NCBI GenBank assembly: GCA_003161535.1
Contig: PMOM01000070.1
Span: 3,878-14,778 of the forward strand
DNA: 10,901 bases
Origin: Caulobacteraceae bacterium
GTDB lineage: Bacteria > Pseudomonadota > Alphaproteobacteria > Caulobacterales > Caulobacteraceae
Direction: 5' to 3'
This document shows positions 1 through 7,071 of the stretch, piece after piece. The notes beneath the pieces are model-generated. The model searched no databases, had not been told where the DNA came from, and saw only the letters and a list, made by a program, of their open reading frames with translations. The translations under genes were made by a program, and so were the position numbers. The first letter of the stretch is position 1; each line of letters opens with the position of its first letter.

Positions 1-722
1 GGGTAGTAGGCCATCATGCAGGCGAAGAACATCACCGCCGGCAGCATCGCCAGCGGTCCCGCGACGATGCCGGCCACCACCGCATCCCGGGCGCTCGTCA
101 GGTGCCGGAGCACCGGCAGGATCACGATCGCGCCGACGATGTTGTAGCTCGCATAGGTGACCCCTCCCGCCACCCAGCCGTGCATCGGCGTGTGCGCCGC
201 AAATCCGTGCGCGATGCGGCCGCCGAAGCGCGTGAGCGCGAGCAGCAGGAACAACGCGTATACGCCGTACAGCAGGAACGACACGTAGGTAAAGAGGCGC
301 TCGACGGACGGCGTGCCGAAGGCGGTCACGAGCGCGATCGCGGCCATGAGCGCCAGCGTGCCGAGGAGCGTCGGGAGCCCGAGCGTCGCCGCCCCGATCG
401 CGCCCGCCGCAGCTCCGAACACCGCGAGGATCAGCACGACGAAGAGCACATACGCCACCTCGAACGCCACCCAGCCGGGTCCGAGCAGTGCGCGCACGAA
501 CGTCAGGTAGTCGCGCGCGCGGCTCGCGCGCGCGAACAGGAACGTCGCGACGCACACTGCGCTCCAGATCACGGTCGCGAGCGCCATCGCGGCGATCCCG
601 CCCCAGGGGCCGCTCGGCAGGAAGAACTCCGCGAGCTCGCGCCCGGTCGCGTAGCCGCCGCCGATGACCACCGCCTTGAAGGCGAGTCCGGGGAGCAGCA
701 AGCGCTGGAAGCGCGAGGGCAT
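1..722 (-). CDS. YkvI-family (COG3949) membrane protein, 3' end cut by window
   Basis: Reading the minus strand from an ATG at 722 gives about 240 residues with no stop before the window edge, so the C-terminus is missing. The protein is strongly hydrophobic, with about seven visible membrane segments. Near the N-terminus (about residues 20-34) is the motif GGGYATGRELAEFF, typical of YkvI/COG3949 proteins, a branch with an APC/LeuT-like fold of uncertain substrate. A TGA codon lies directly upstream of GTG(725)-ATG(722), so the start must be one of these two. The gene begins 37 bp after the dgcA stop and is probably co-transcribed with it. A role in moving a D-amino acid, N-acyl amino acid or peptide is inferred from context only. 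Alanine is coded mainly by GCG and leucine often by CTC, unlike the GCC/CTG preference of the neighbours. Family assignment is fairly sure; the substrate is unknown. Confidence 0.8.
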   Translation of the reverse strand, partial: MPSRFQRLLLPGLAFKAVVIGGGYATGRELAEFFLPSGPWGGIAAMALATVIWSAVCVATFLFARASRARDYLTFVRALLGPGWVAFEVAYVLFVVLILAVFGAAAGAIGAATLGLPTLLGTLALMAAIALVTAFGTPSVERLFTYVSFLLYGVYALFLLLALTRFGGRIAHGFAAHTPMHGWVAGGVTYASYNIVGAIVILPVLRHLTSARDAVVAGIVAGPLAMLPAVMFFACMMAYY

Positions 723-759
723 CACTCAGCCCGAACGGCGCAGCACGTCGCCGCTGCGC

Positions 760-1767
760 TCAAGCAGCGCGTCCCGGGCCGCCCCACACCGCCTCATCGC
801 ACCAGATTCGGCCGTCGGTGTAGCGCACGGCGGGCTCGCGATCGTGCTTGAGGAATGTGGGCCCGTCGAGATCGACCACGTCGCACAGCTGCCCGAGCAC
901 GAAGGCCGGCGCCATCGCGAGGCTCGTGCCCATCATATTGCCCACCATCACCTTGAGCCCGAGACGGCGCGCCGCGTGCGCCATCGCGAGCCCCTCGGTG
1001 AGGCCGCCGCACTTGTCGAGCTTGATGTTGACGACCTGGAAACGGCCCACCAGTCCCTCGACGTCGCTGAGCGACTGAACGCTCTCGTCGGCGGCGATTT
1101 CGATGGGCCCGGCATAACCATCCAGCAGAGCCTCGTCGCCGATAGGAAATGGCTGCTCGACCAGCTTGACGTCGGCGGCGACCAGCGCGGGGGTCAGCGC
1201 CTCCAGGGTTTGTGGCGTGAAGCCCTGATTGGCGTCCACCGCCAGCCACACGTCGCCGCGCGCGGCGCGCACCTCGGCCACCCGGTCGGCATCCAGGCCG
1301 TCGCCCAGGAGTTTCAGCTTGATGGCCTTGGCCCCGACATAGCGGCGAGCGCCCTGGGCCATGACTTTCGGGCTATCGGCCCCCACCGTGTAGGTGGTCA
1401 AGAGCGGCCCCGGCGGTCCGACACCGGCCGCCTGCCAGACCGGGCGCCCCGATCGCGCCGCTTCCAGGGCCCACAGCGCGCAGTCGAGCGCATTGCGGGC
1501 GCCGCCAGCGGGCAGCAGGCTTCGCAGCGCTTCGCGGGCGACTCCCGCCTCGATCTCGGCGCGGACCTCTTCCACCGCCGCCAACATCTTGGCCGGCGTG
1601 TCGCCGTGATAATAGACGCCGGCCGCTTCGCCGCGCCCGCCATGAACCCCGTCGGAGAGGCTCGTCACCAGGACGTCGGAATTGACGAAGGTATGGCCGG
1701 TGATCCGGAAGGGAGACTTCAGCGGCCACTGCTCGATGCTGGCTTCCAGATGCAATCGATCGGCCAT
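760..1767 (-). CDS. dgcA: N-acetyl-D-glutamate racemase / dipeptide epimerase (enolase superfamily, MLE subgroup)
   Basis: This is a 335-residue enolase-superfamily protein of normal length. Counting from the ATG at 1767, an N-terminal capping domain (about 1-120) is followed by the barrel. The barrel carries a KLK motif (Lys150/Lys152), metal ligands Asp178 (VDANQ), Glu204 (VEQP) and Asp227 (AADES), the second lysine pair Lys249/Lys252 (NIKLDKCGG) and a late DLD motif (Asp299/Asp301). That DxD is characteristic of L-Ala-D/L-Glu epimerases and relatives, where it binds the substrate amino group. Because a DUF1611 gene lies divergently next to it, I assign it to DgcA, which racemises N-acetyl-D-Glu to N-acetyl-L-Glu in the reported D-glutamate route. 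A true Ala-Glu dipeptide epimerase acting on murein peptides is the alternative. A GTG at 1776 is another start (338 aa). I prefer ATG 1767 because GAGTG lies a suitable distance upstream of it, whereas nothing similar precedes the GTG. The enzyme should be cytoplasmic. Confidence 0.87.
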   Translation of the reverse strand: MADRLHLEASIEQWPLKSPFRITGHTFVNSDVLVTSLSDGVHGGRGEAAGVYYHGDTPAKMLAAVEEVRAEIEAGVAREALRSLLPAGGARNALDCALWALEAARSGRPVWQAAGVGPPGPLLTTYTVGADSPKVMAQGARRYVGAKAIKLKLLGDGLDADRVAEVRAARGDVWLAVDANQGFTPQTLEALTPALVAADVKLVEQPFPIGDEALLDGYAGPIEIAADESVQSLSDVEGLVGRFQVVNIKLDKCGGLTEGLAMAHAARRLGLKVMVGNMMGTSLAMAPAFVLGQLCDVVDLDGPTFLKHDREPAVRYTDGRIWCDEAVWGGPGRAA

Positions 1768-1851
1768 GGCGTTCACTCAATGCGTTGAGATAAATTAAGC
1801 AGCGCGCCAGGATGCGACCGCGCCTCGCCCACAAGCTTCGCTCAAGGCACG

Positions 1852-1860
1852 TTTATACCA
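1852..1860 (-). promoter_or_regulatory. possible extended -10 element for dgcA
   Basis: Read on the minus strand, the segment is TGGTATAAA, matching the extended -10 form TGnTATAAT with one mismatch. It would start transcription about 80 nt before dgcA. No good -35 hexamer sits at the usual 16-18 nt spacing, which an extended -10 promoter can tolerate. It is one of few AT-rich spots in a GC-rich divergent region. The assignment rests on sequence alone. Confidence 0.3.
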
Positions 1861-1877
1861 CAGCGGCGTTCGAGGCC

Positions 1878-1887
1878 GTCACGTGAC
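1878..1887. promoter_or_regulatory. 10-bp palindrome in the dgcA/dgcN divergent region (possible operator)
   Basis: GTCACGTGAC is a perfect 10-bp palindrome with a CACGTG core. It lies about 20 bp upstream (for minus-strand transcription) of the candidate dgcA -10 and 155 bp before the chosen dgcN start. A dimeric regulator could bind here, but palindromes of this length also occur by chance and no regulator is encoded nearby. The GTG inside it (1883) would open the longest dgcN reading frame, which is one reason to doubt that start. Confidence 0.25.
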
Positions 1888-2000
1888 AAGACCGACACCG
1901 GCGGCTACGACTCTCGCTCTGAAGATGTTCAATCTCACCGACGCGCCCGTGCGGCGCGGCTATGGCGATGGCGACATCGGTCTGATCCTGGGGGGGAAAC

Positions 2001-2021
2001 TTCCGCCGGCTGCCGGCGGAA
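2001..2021. repeat. perfect inverted repeat (10+1+10) upstream of dgcN
   Basis: The left arm TTCCGCCGGC (2001-2010) and right arm GCCGGCGGAA (2012-2021) are exact reverse complements around a single T at 2011. As DNA this is a 21-bp symmetric site of the size bound by dimeric regulators. As RNA it could form a roughly 9-bp GC-rich stem with a 3-nt loop, ending about 5 nt before the proposed ribosome-binding site. An operator or a leader hairpin affecting translation of dgcN are both possible. It lies inside the longest open frame, but I do not think that part is translated. Confidence 0.5.
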
Positions 2022-2025
2022 ATCT

Positions 2026-2034
2026 GGCGGTGAG
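2026..2034 (+). promoter_or_regulatory. ribosome-binding site supporting the dgcN ATG at 2042
   Basis: The purine-rich GGCGGTGAG ends 7 nt before the ATG at 2042, a normal Shine-Dalgarno distance. The competing in-frame starts (GTG 1883 and GTG 2078) have no comparable sequence upstream. This is the main reason for choosing 2042. Confidence 0.45.
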
Positions 2035-2041
2035 TGTTCAA

Positions 2042-3100
2042 ATGGCCGACGCGGCCCTCGATCGATTTGACCAAAGCGTGATCATCCAGCTGCCGCGGCC
2101 CTATTTGCTGTTCCTGGGCGATGTCGCCGAAGCGGGCTTCGCCAAGACCGCCTTTGGCCTGCGCGACTGGGCGCCCGAGAGCTGCGTCGGGCAATTCGCC
2201 TGCTCGCCGGATGCGGTTGATCTGGGCTTGCCGAAGCTGACGCCGCGAGAGGCGCGCACGCGGGGCGCGCGGGCCATGGTGATCGGCATCGCCAACGCCG
2301 GCGGCTATATCGCCGAGGCGTGGCTTCCATCTCTTGTCGAGGCCCTGGAAGCCGGTCTCGACATCGTCAGCGGCCTGCACGCCAGTCTGGCCGACACCCG
2401 GGCCTTGCGCGTCGTCGCCGAGCGATGCGGCCGCCGGCTGATCGACATCCGCCGCCCGCCCAAGGGCCTGCCCATCGCCACTGGGGTGAAGCGGCCCGGC
2501 AAGCGGCTCCTCACCGTCGGCACCGACTGCGCGCTTGGCAAGAAATACACCGCCCTGGCCATCGCCCGGGCCTTCGCCGCCCGAGGCGTTTCCTCGAACT
2601 TCCGCGCCACCGGCCAGACCGGGATCATGATCGCCGGCGGAGGCCTGCCGATCGATGCGGTGGTCGCCGATTTCGTGGCCGGGGCCGCCGAAGTCCTCAG
2701 CCCGGATGCGCCAGTCGACCATTGGGACGTCATCGAGGGTCAGGGCTCCCTGTTCCATCCCGCCTACGCCGGCGTGTCGTTGGGCCTGCTGCATGGCAGC
2801 CAGCCGGATGTGGTGGTGGTCTGCCACCAGCCTGGGCGCACCTGGGTGCTCGGCAATCCCGGGTTTCGCGTTCCCAGCCTGAAACAGACAATGGAGATGA
2901 ATCTGCGCCTGGGGCGGCTCACCAACCCAGCCATCCGCTGCGGCGGGGTGAGCCTCAACACCGCGCACCTGAGCAAGGCCGACGCCCGCGCGACCCTCAC
3001 CGAGGCCGAACAGCGCCTGGGTCTGCCGGCCGCCGATCCGATCCGGGGCGGCGCGGCCTTCGACCGCCTGATCGATTCCTGTCTCGGTCTGCCGCGCTGA
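2042..3100 (+). CDS. dgcN: DUF1611 family protein, D-glutamate N-acetyltransferase DgcN type
   Basis: The product is 352 residues. DUF1611 proteins have an N-terminal Rossmann-like region and a C-terminal P-loop-type domain. Here the N-terminal part shows PRPYLLFLGD (about 18-27) and KTAFGLRDW; the second part shows GTDCALGKKYTALA (about 160-173), RATGQTGIMIAGGG and WDVIEGQGSLFHP (about 228-240), then CGGVSLNT and DPIRGGAAFDRL near the end. In the reported D-Glu catabolic pathway DgcN transfers an acetyl group to D-glutamate, giving the DgcA substrate; the divergent dgcA supports that role. Older annotation calls this family an NAD-dependent epimerase/dehydratase-like or ATP-binding protein. 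The open frame extends back to GTG 1883, but this adds 53 residues of low-complexity sequence across an inverted repeat. GTG 2078, where family similarity begins, is the other realistic start. The next gene begins 16 bp after the stop. Confidence 0.87.
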   Translation: MADAALDRFDQSVIIQLPRPYLLFLGDVAEAGFAKTAFGLRDWAPESCVGQFACSPDAVDLGLPKLTPREARTRGARAMVIGIANAGGYIAEAWLPSLVEALEAGLDIVSGLHASLADTRALRVVAERCGRRLIDIRRPPKGLPIATGVKRPGKRLLTVGTDCALGKKYTALAIARAFAARGVSSNFRATGQTGIMIAGGGLPIDAVVADFVAGAAEVLSPDAPVDHWDVIEGQGSLFHPAYAGVSLGLLHGSQPDVVVVCHQPGRTWVLGNPGFRVPSLKQTMEMNLRLGRLTNPAIRCGGVSLNTAHLSKADARATLTEAEQRLGLPAADPIRGGAAFDRLIDSCLGLPR

Positions 3101-3116
3101 GCGGGCCGGCCCCGCA

Positions 3117-4637
3117 ATGACCACGTCTCTTCGCGGCTCCGATCGGCGCGAGCTGACGCGGCTGATCGGGCGGGTGCGCAAGCATTTCGACGTCCCGGGC
3201 CTGGCGGTGGCCATGGTCGAGGCCGGACGGGTGGTCCTGGCGCGGGGCTACGGCGTACGCGGCATCGACGATCCGCGCCCCGTCGACGGCGACACCATCT
3301 TCCCCATCGCCTCCAACACCAAGGCCTTCACCGCCGCGGTCCTGGCCACCCTGGTCGATGAGGGCGCCTTGGGCTGGGATGATCCGGTCGTCAACCACCT
3401 GCCCAGCTTCCAGATGTGGGACCCGTGGGTCACCCGCGAGATCACCGTGCGCGACCTCCTCGTTCACCGCAGCGGGCTTGGCCTTGGCGCGGGCGATCTG
3501 ATGTGGTTTCCCAAAACCGATTTTACCGCCGCGCAGCTGGTGGCCGGTCTTCGTTGGCTGAAGCCCAAGACCAGTTTCCGCGGCGCCTATGCCTACGACA
3601 ATGTCCTCTATGAGGTCGCCGCCCAGCTCATCGCCGCTGTCAGCGGCCGGTCCTGGTCCGATCTCGTCGGCGAACGCATCCTGCGGCCCGCCGGCATGGC
3701 GCATGCGGTCCTCGGCGAGAGCGCCTTTTTCGCCGCGCCCAACCGCGCCTCGCCGCACGGCAAGATCAGCGGCGACGAACGCGGCGCCGGGCCCCTTTCG
3801 GTTCTCGCCACCACCAATGTCGGCGACCTCTTCGTCGCCGCCGGAGGGATTTCCGCCAGCGCGGGGGATCTGACCCGCTGGCTGCTCGCCCAGCTGGGCG
3901 AAGGCGCCATCCCAGGCGGTCCGCGCCTGTTCAGCGCCGAGCAGTCCCGCGAGATGTGGACCCCGCAGACCTTGATCCCGCCCACCCTTCGCCTGGGCGC
4001 GGCCGGCTGGCCGGCGCCGAGCTTCCGCGCCTATGCCCTGGGCTGGGAAGTCGCCCTGATCGACGGCGAGACCATCATCCGCCACGGCGGCTATGTGCAC
4101 GGCTTCATGTCCTACACCGTGCTCGTGCCCAGACTCTCCACCGGCATGGTGATCCTCACCAACGCCGAACAGGGTTACGCCATATCGGCCATCGCTCTCA
4201 CCTTGCTCGACCGCTGTTTTGGCCGCCCGCCAACCGACCAGCTCGCCTGCCTGGTCGCCGCTCGCGAAAAGGACGTCGCCGAGGTCCGGCGGGCCGCTCC
4301 TGAGCTTGCCCGCGACCCCCTCGCCAAGCCCGCCCTGCCGCTGGCCGCCTATGCCGGCGTCTATCGCGACCCCTGGTACGGGACCATCACCATCACCGAA
4401 GCGCAGGGCGCCCTGACCATCCGCTTTGATCGCACCCCCGGCATGGAGGGCCCCCTCGAGCCGTGGCTTCACGAGACCTTTCGCACACGCTGGCGACTGC
4501 GCGAGATCGAGGACGCCTATGTCACCTTCGCCTTGACCGCGGAGGGGGCAATTCGCGACGTGACCCTGCGCGCGGTCTCGCCGCTGGCCGATTTCAGCTT
4601 CGACTATCAGGATCTGTTGTTCACGCCGGGGCCTTGA
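3117..4637 (+). CDS. serine hydrolase, class C beta-lactamase / S12 peptidase family, with C-terminal DUF3471-like domain
   Basis: The 506-residue protein has the penicilloyl-serine transferase fold motifs in order: SNTK (nucleophile Ser66, Lys69), YDN (Tyr160-Asn162) and HGG (His323-Gly325, in place of KTG). GxGVRG, DLLVHRSGL and AGGISASAGDLTRW are typical of the S12 group. Residues about 410-500 form a separate beta-rich region beginning AAYAGVYRDPWYG, resembling DUF3471. The N-terminus (MTTSLRGSDRRELTRL) is polar and charged, with no signal peptide or membrane segment, so the enzyme appears cytoplasmic, unlike a classic AmpC or a penicillin-binding protein. Family members include D-aminopeptidases, D-amino-acid amidases, esterases and beta-lactamases. 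Being 16 bp after dgcN makes a D-amino-acid peptidase or amidase plausible, but the substrate cannot be read from sequence. It ends 32 bp before the outer membrane lipoprotein gene. Confidence 0.88.
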   Translation: MTTSLRGSDRRELTRLIGRVRKHFDVPGLAVAMVEAGRVVLARGYGVRGIDDPRPVDGDTIFPIASNTKAFTAAVLATLVDEGALGWDDPVVNHLPSFQMWDPWVTREITVRDLLVHRSGLGLGAGDLMWFPKTDFTAAQLVAGLRWLKPKTSFRGAYAYDNVLYEVAAQLIAAVSGRSWSDLVGERILRPAGMAHAVLGESAFFAAPNRASPHGKISGDERGAGPLSVLATTNVGDLFVAAGGISASAGDLTRWLLAQLGEGAIPGGPRLFSAEQSREMWTPQTLIPPTLRLGAAGWPAPSFRAYALGWEVALIDGETIIRHGGYVHGFMSYTVLVPRLSTGMVILTNAEQGYAISAIALTLLDRCFGRPPTDQLACLVAAREKDVAEVRRAAPELARDPLAKPALPLAAYAGVYRDPWYGTITITEAQGALTIRFDRTPGMEGPLEPWLHETFRTRWRLREIEDAYVTFALTAEGAIRDVTLRAVSPLADFSFDYQDLLFTPGP

Positions 4638-4669
4638 CCGCCCAGCGATCAACCCTCTATCGCCAGCCC

Positions 4670-6010
4670 ATGCGCATCGCGGGACTCATCGCCGCCAGCC
4701 TGCTTAGCGCCTGCGCGTCCTACCATGACGCTACCCTGCCCGCTTCGCCCGACCTGGCGGTCGCCGCTTCACGCCTGAAAATCGACGCCTCGCGCCTTCG
4801 CCTTGGGCCGCCGCGGGCGCGCCGCATTGATCCTTCGGCGGGCCTCGATCCCACCGATGTCGCCATCCTGGCGGTGCTCAACAGTCCAGATCTCGCGGCC
4901 AAGCGGGCTGCGGCCAAGGTCGCGGCGGCCCAGGCCTTCTCCGCCGGCCTGCTTCCCGATCCCCAGGTGCTGCTCAGCCTGGATGTCCCTGATCATCCCG
5001 CCGGTCTGGTCAGCGCCTATGGCGTGACGCCCTCCCTGGATTTGATGAGCCTGATCACCCATTCCACGGCGCTCAAGGCGGCGCGAGCCTCCGCCGACCA
5101 GGCCGATTTGGATCTTTTGTGGAGCGAATGGAGCACCGCCCAGCAGGCCCGCATCCTGGCGGTGACGGTCCTGGCCGATGAGGCCAAGGCCACTGTTCTG
5201 CAGGTGATTTTCGCCGATCTCGCCGAGCGCTACCGCCAGTCGAATCTGGCCCTCGCCCGGGGCGATGTCACCGCCGTGGTGGCCAGCGCCGATCTCGCCG
5301 CCGAACTGGACGCCCGGGCGCAGCTCGCCATCGCTCTTCACGACGCCGCCAAGGCTCGGGGCGACCTTGACGCCCTCATCGGCTTGGCCCCGACCGTCCG
5401 GCTTGATCTTGTCATCGGCCCACCGTTGGCCGAGCCGGACCCCGCCGCCGTGGACGCGGCCGTGGCTTCCGTCGCCTCCCGCCGGCCCGACCTGCTGGCC
5501 CTGCGGGCCGGTTACCGGTCGCAGGACGCCACTCTGCGCAAGGCCATCCTCACCCAGTTTCCCCTGCTCAACTTCGGCTACAGCCGCCAGCGCGACACAG
5601 GCGCCGTCCTCACCAACGGCGTGACCGCGACGGTAACCCTTCCCCTGTTCAACCGCGGACGCGGCGATATCGCCATTCAGTCGGCCACCCGCGAGCGCCT
5701 GCGGGCCGAATACCAGGCGCGCCTGGACGGAGCGGTGGCCGATGTCGCCGCCGCCCGCCGCGATCTCGAGGCCGACCGCGCCAATCTCGCCACATTGGAG
5801 GCAGGCAAACCCCGCCTGGCCGCCGTCGCCGCCCAGGCCCGGATCGCCCTGGCGCGCGGCGATCTCGACAGCGCCGCCTATCTCGCCCTTGAACAATCCG
5901 CGCTCAAGCAGCAGGTGGCCATCGAGGACCTCCGCCTGGCCCTCGGACTGGCCGAAGTCAACCTCCAGACGGTGATATTTCTGCCTATGAGTCAGGATGT
6001 TACACCATGA
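4670..6010 (+). CDS. TolC-family outer membrane efflux lipoprotein
   Basis: From ATG 4670 the product is 446 residues. It opens with a short lipoprotein signal ending in the lipobox LSAC (acylated Cys15), so the mature protein should be anchored in the outer membrane. The rest is alanine-rich and helical with two related halves, as in TolC/OprM channels. Typical markers are SPDLAAKRA, SRRPDLLALRAGY at the start of the second half, and VTLPLFNRGRGDIA. It would form the exit duct for the adaptor and permease that follow. There is no clear Shine-Dalgarno sequence before 4670. An in-frame TTG at 4634 overlaps the stop of the hydrolase gene (TTGA) and would give a longer signal with more positive charge, so translational coupling from there is a real alternative. 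The stop overlaps the adaptor start by 4 bp. The exported substrate is unknown. Confidence 0.9.
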   Translation: MRIAGLIAASLLSACASYHDATLPASPDLAVAASRLKIDASRLRLGPPRARRIDPSAGLDPTDVAILAVLNSPDLAAKRAAAKVAAAQAFSAGLLPDPQVLLSLDVPDHPAGLVSAYGVTPSLDLMSLITHSTALKAARASADQADLDLLWSEWSTAQQARILAVTVLADEAKATVLQVIFADLAERYRQSNLALARGDVTAVVASADLAAELDARAQLAIALHDAAKARGDLDALIGLAPTVRLDLVIGPPLAEPDPAAVDAAVASVASRRPDLLALRAGYRSQDATLRKAILTQFPLLNFGYSRQRDTGAVLTNGVTATVTLPLFNRGRGDIAIQSATRERLRAEYQARLDGAVADVAAARRDLEADRANLATLEAGKPRLAAVAAQARIALARGDLDSAAYLALEQSALKQQVAIEDLRLALGLAEVNLQTVIFLPMSQDVTP

Positions 6011-7071
6011 ACCTAACGAAACCTTGGCGGTACGTCCTGGGGGCGGCGATCGCTCTCCTCGTCGTCTGGATCGCCTGGCGCACCCTGGGCGCCAAGCCCG
6101 CCGAGTCCGACGCCCCGCCCCCGGCGGCCCTGGTCACCGTGGCGCCGGTCCGCGCGGCGGCCATCGAGGAGACCGTGAGCGCTTACGGCGTCATCGCCGG
6201 TTCGGCGGCGGCGAGCCGGACCCTGGCCGCGCCCCGCGCGGTGATCGTGCAGCGCGTGCTGGTCGCGCCCGGTCAGCCGGTCGGCGCCGGGACGCCCCTG
6301 GTGGCCCTGGTGGGGACGCCGGCCACCCAACTCTCCTTCCGCCAGGCCAGCGACGCGCGGGCCTTCGCCCAGCGCGACCTTGAACGCGTGCAGCGGCTCA
6401 TGGCCAGCCACCTGGCCGCCAACGATCAGTTGATCGCGGCGCGCAAGACCCTGGCCGATGCCAAGGCCGCCGTCGCCGCCCAATCCGCCGCCGGAGCCGG
6501 CCTCGGCGCCCAGACCCTCACCGCGCCGCTGGCCGGCGTGGTCGGCTCGGTTCCCGTGACTCTGGGCGACCACGTCGCCGAGGGGGCGCCTCTGCTCACC
6601 GTCGTGGCCACCGGGGGCCTGATCGCCCAGCTGGGCGTCGAGCCCACCCGGGCCGGTCGGCTGCGTCCCGGCCAAAGCGTCCTGATCAAATCGGCCTTCG
6701 ATCCAGGCAATCGCTTCGAGAGCCGTCTGGCCGTGGTGGGCCGCCAGGTCGATCCCGCCACCCGGCTGATCAATGTCACCGCCCCGGCGCAAGCCGCCGG
6801 CGTGGCCTTGGGCGCCGCCGTCGAGGGCCTGATCACCGTCGCCAGCCACCCGGGGCTTCTCGTGCCGCGCGCCGCGGTGGTGTTCGACGAATCGGGGGCC
6901 CACGTCTTCGTGGTGCGGGGCGGCAAGGCCCGCCAGGTCCCCGTCAAGCCAGGGATCGAACAGGGCGATGACCTCGAAATCACCGGCGCGGTGGCGGCGG
7001 GCGAACCGGTGGCCGTGCAGGGCGCCTATCAGCTGCAGGATGGCCTGGCGGTGCGGATTCAGCGCCGATGA
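6007..7071 (+). CDS. RND efflux periplasmic adaptor subunit (membrane fusion protein, HlyD/CzcB-like)
   Basis: This 354-residue protein has a single N-terminal membrane anchor (about residues 8-27) followed by a proline-rich linker. A first lipoyl half (about 72-102, ending APGQPVGAGTPLVAL) precedes a fairly short helical hairpin (about 108-165). A second lipoyl half (LTAPLAGVVGSV to about 198), a beta-barrel domain and a membrane-proximal domain (from about 275) follow. It should bridge the inner membrane permease and the outer membrane channel. No His- or Met-rich metal-binding extension is visible, so there is no direct sign of metal export. The start overlaps the lipoprotein gene stop in ATGA and has CAGGA 9 nt upstream. 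The 3' end overlaps the permease start in the same way, so all three subunits should be made together. Confidence 0.92.
   Translation: MNLTKPWRYVLGAAIALLVVWIAWRTLGAKPAESDAPPPAALVTVAPVRAAAIEETVSAYGVIAGSAAASRTLAAPRAVIVQRVLVAPGQPVGAGTPLVALVGTPATQLSFRQASDARAFAQRDLERVQRLMASHLAANDQLIAARKTLADAKAAVAAQSAAGAGLGAQTLTAPLAGVVGSVPVTLGDHVAEGAPLLTVVATGGLIAQLGVEPTRAGRLRPGQSVLIKSAFDPGNRFESRLAVVGRQVDPATRLINVTAPAQAAGVALGAAVEGLITVASHPGLLVPRAAVVFDESGAHVFVVRGGKARQVPVKPGIEQGDDLEITGAVAAGEPVAVQGAYQLQDGLAVRIQRR

Noticed and set aside
511..535. Alternating CG runs that could form Z-DNA or a hairpin
   Set aside because: They are explained by Ala and Arg codons (FARASRARDY) in the YkvI-like gene, so no separate function is needed.
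102..851. 249-codon plus-strand frame rich in Arg, His and Glu
   Set aside because: It is antisense to the YkvI-like gene, crosses its start, and has no domain or credible composition.
664..1788. 374-codon plus-strand frame opposite dgcA
   Set aside because: The minus strand carries an intact enolase-superfamily active site; this frame is a shadow.
1853..3214. 453-codon minus-strand frame opposite dgcN that spans the control region
   Set aside because: It is a shadow frame with no motifs and would overlap two real genes and the divergent promoter region.
2997..4652. 551-codon open frame on the minus strand opposite the serine hydrolase
   Set aside because: It lacks recognisable motifs and has shadow-like composition, while the plus strand encodes a protein with all family motifs.
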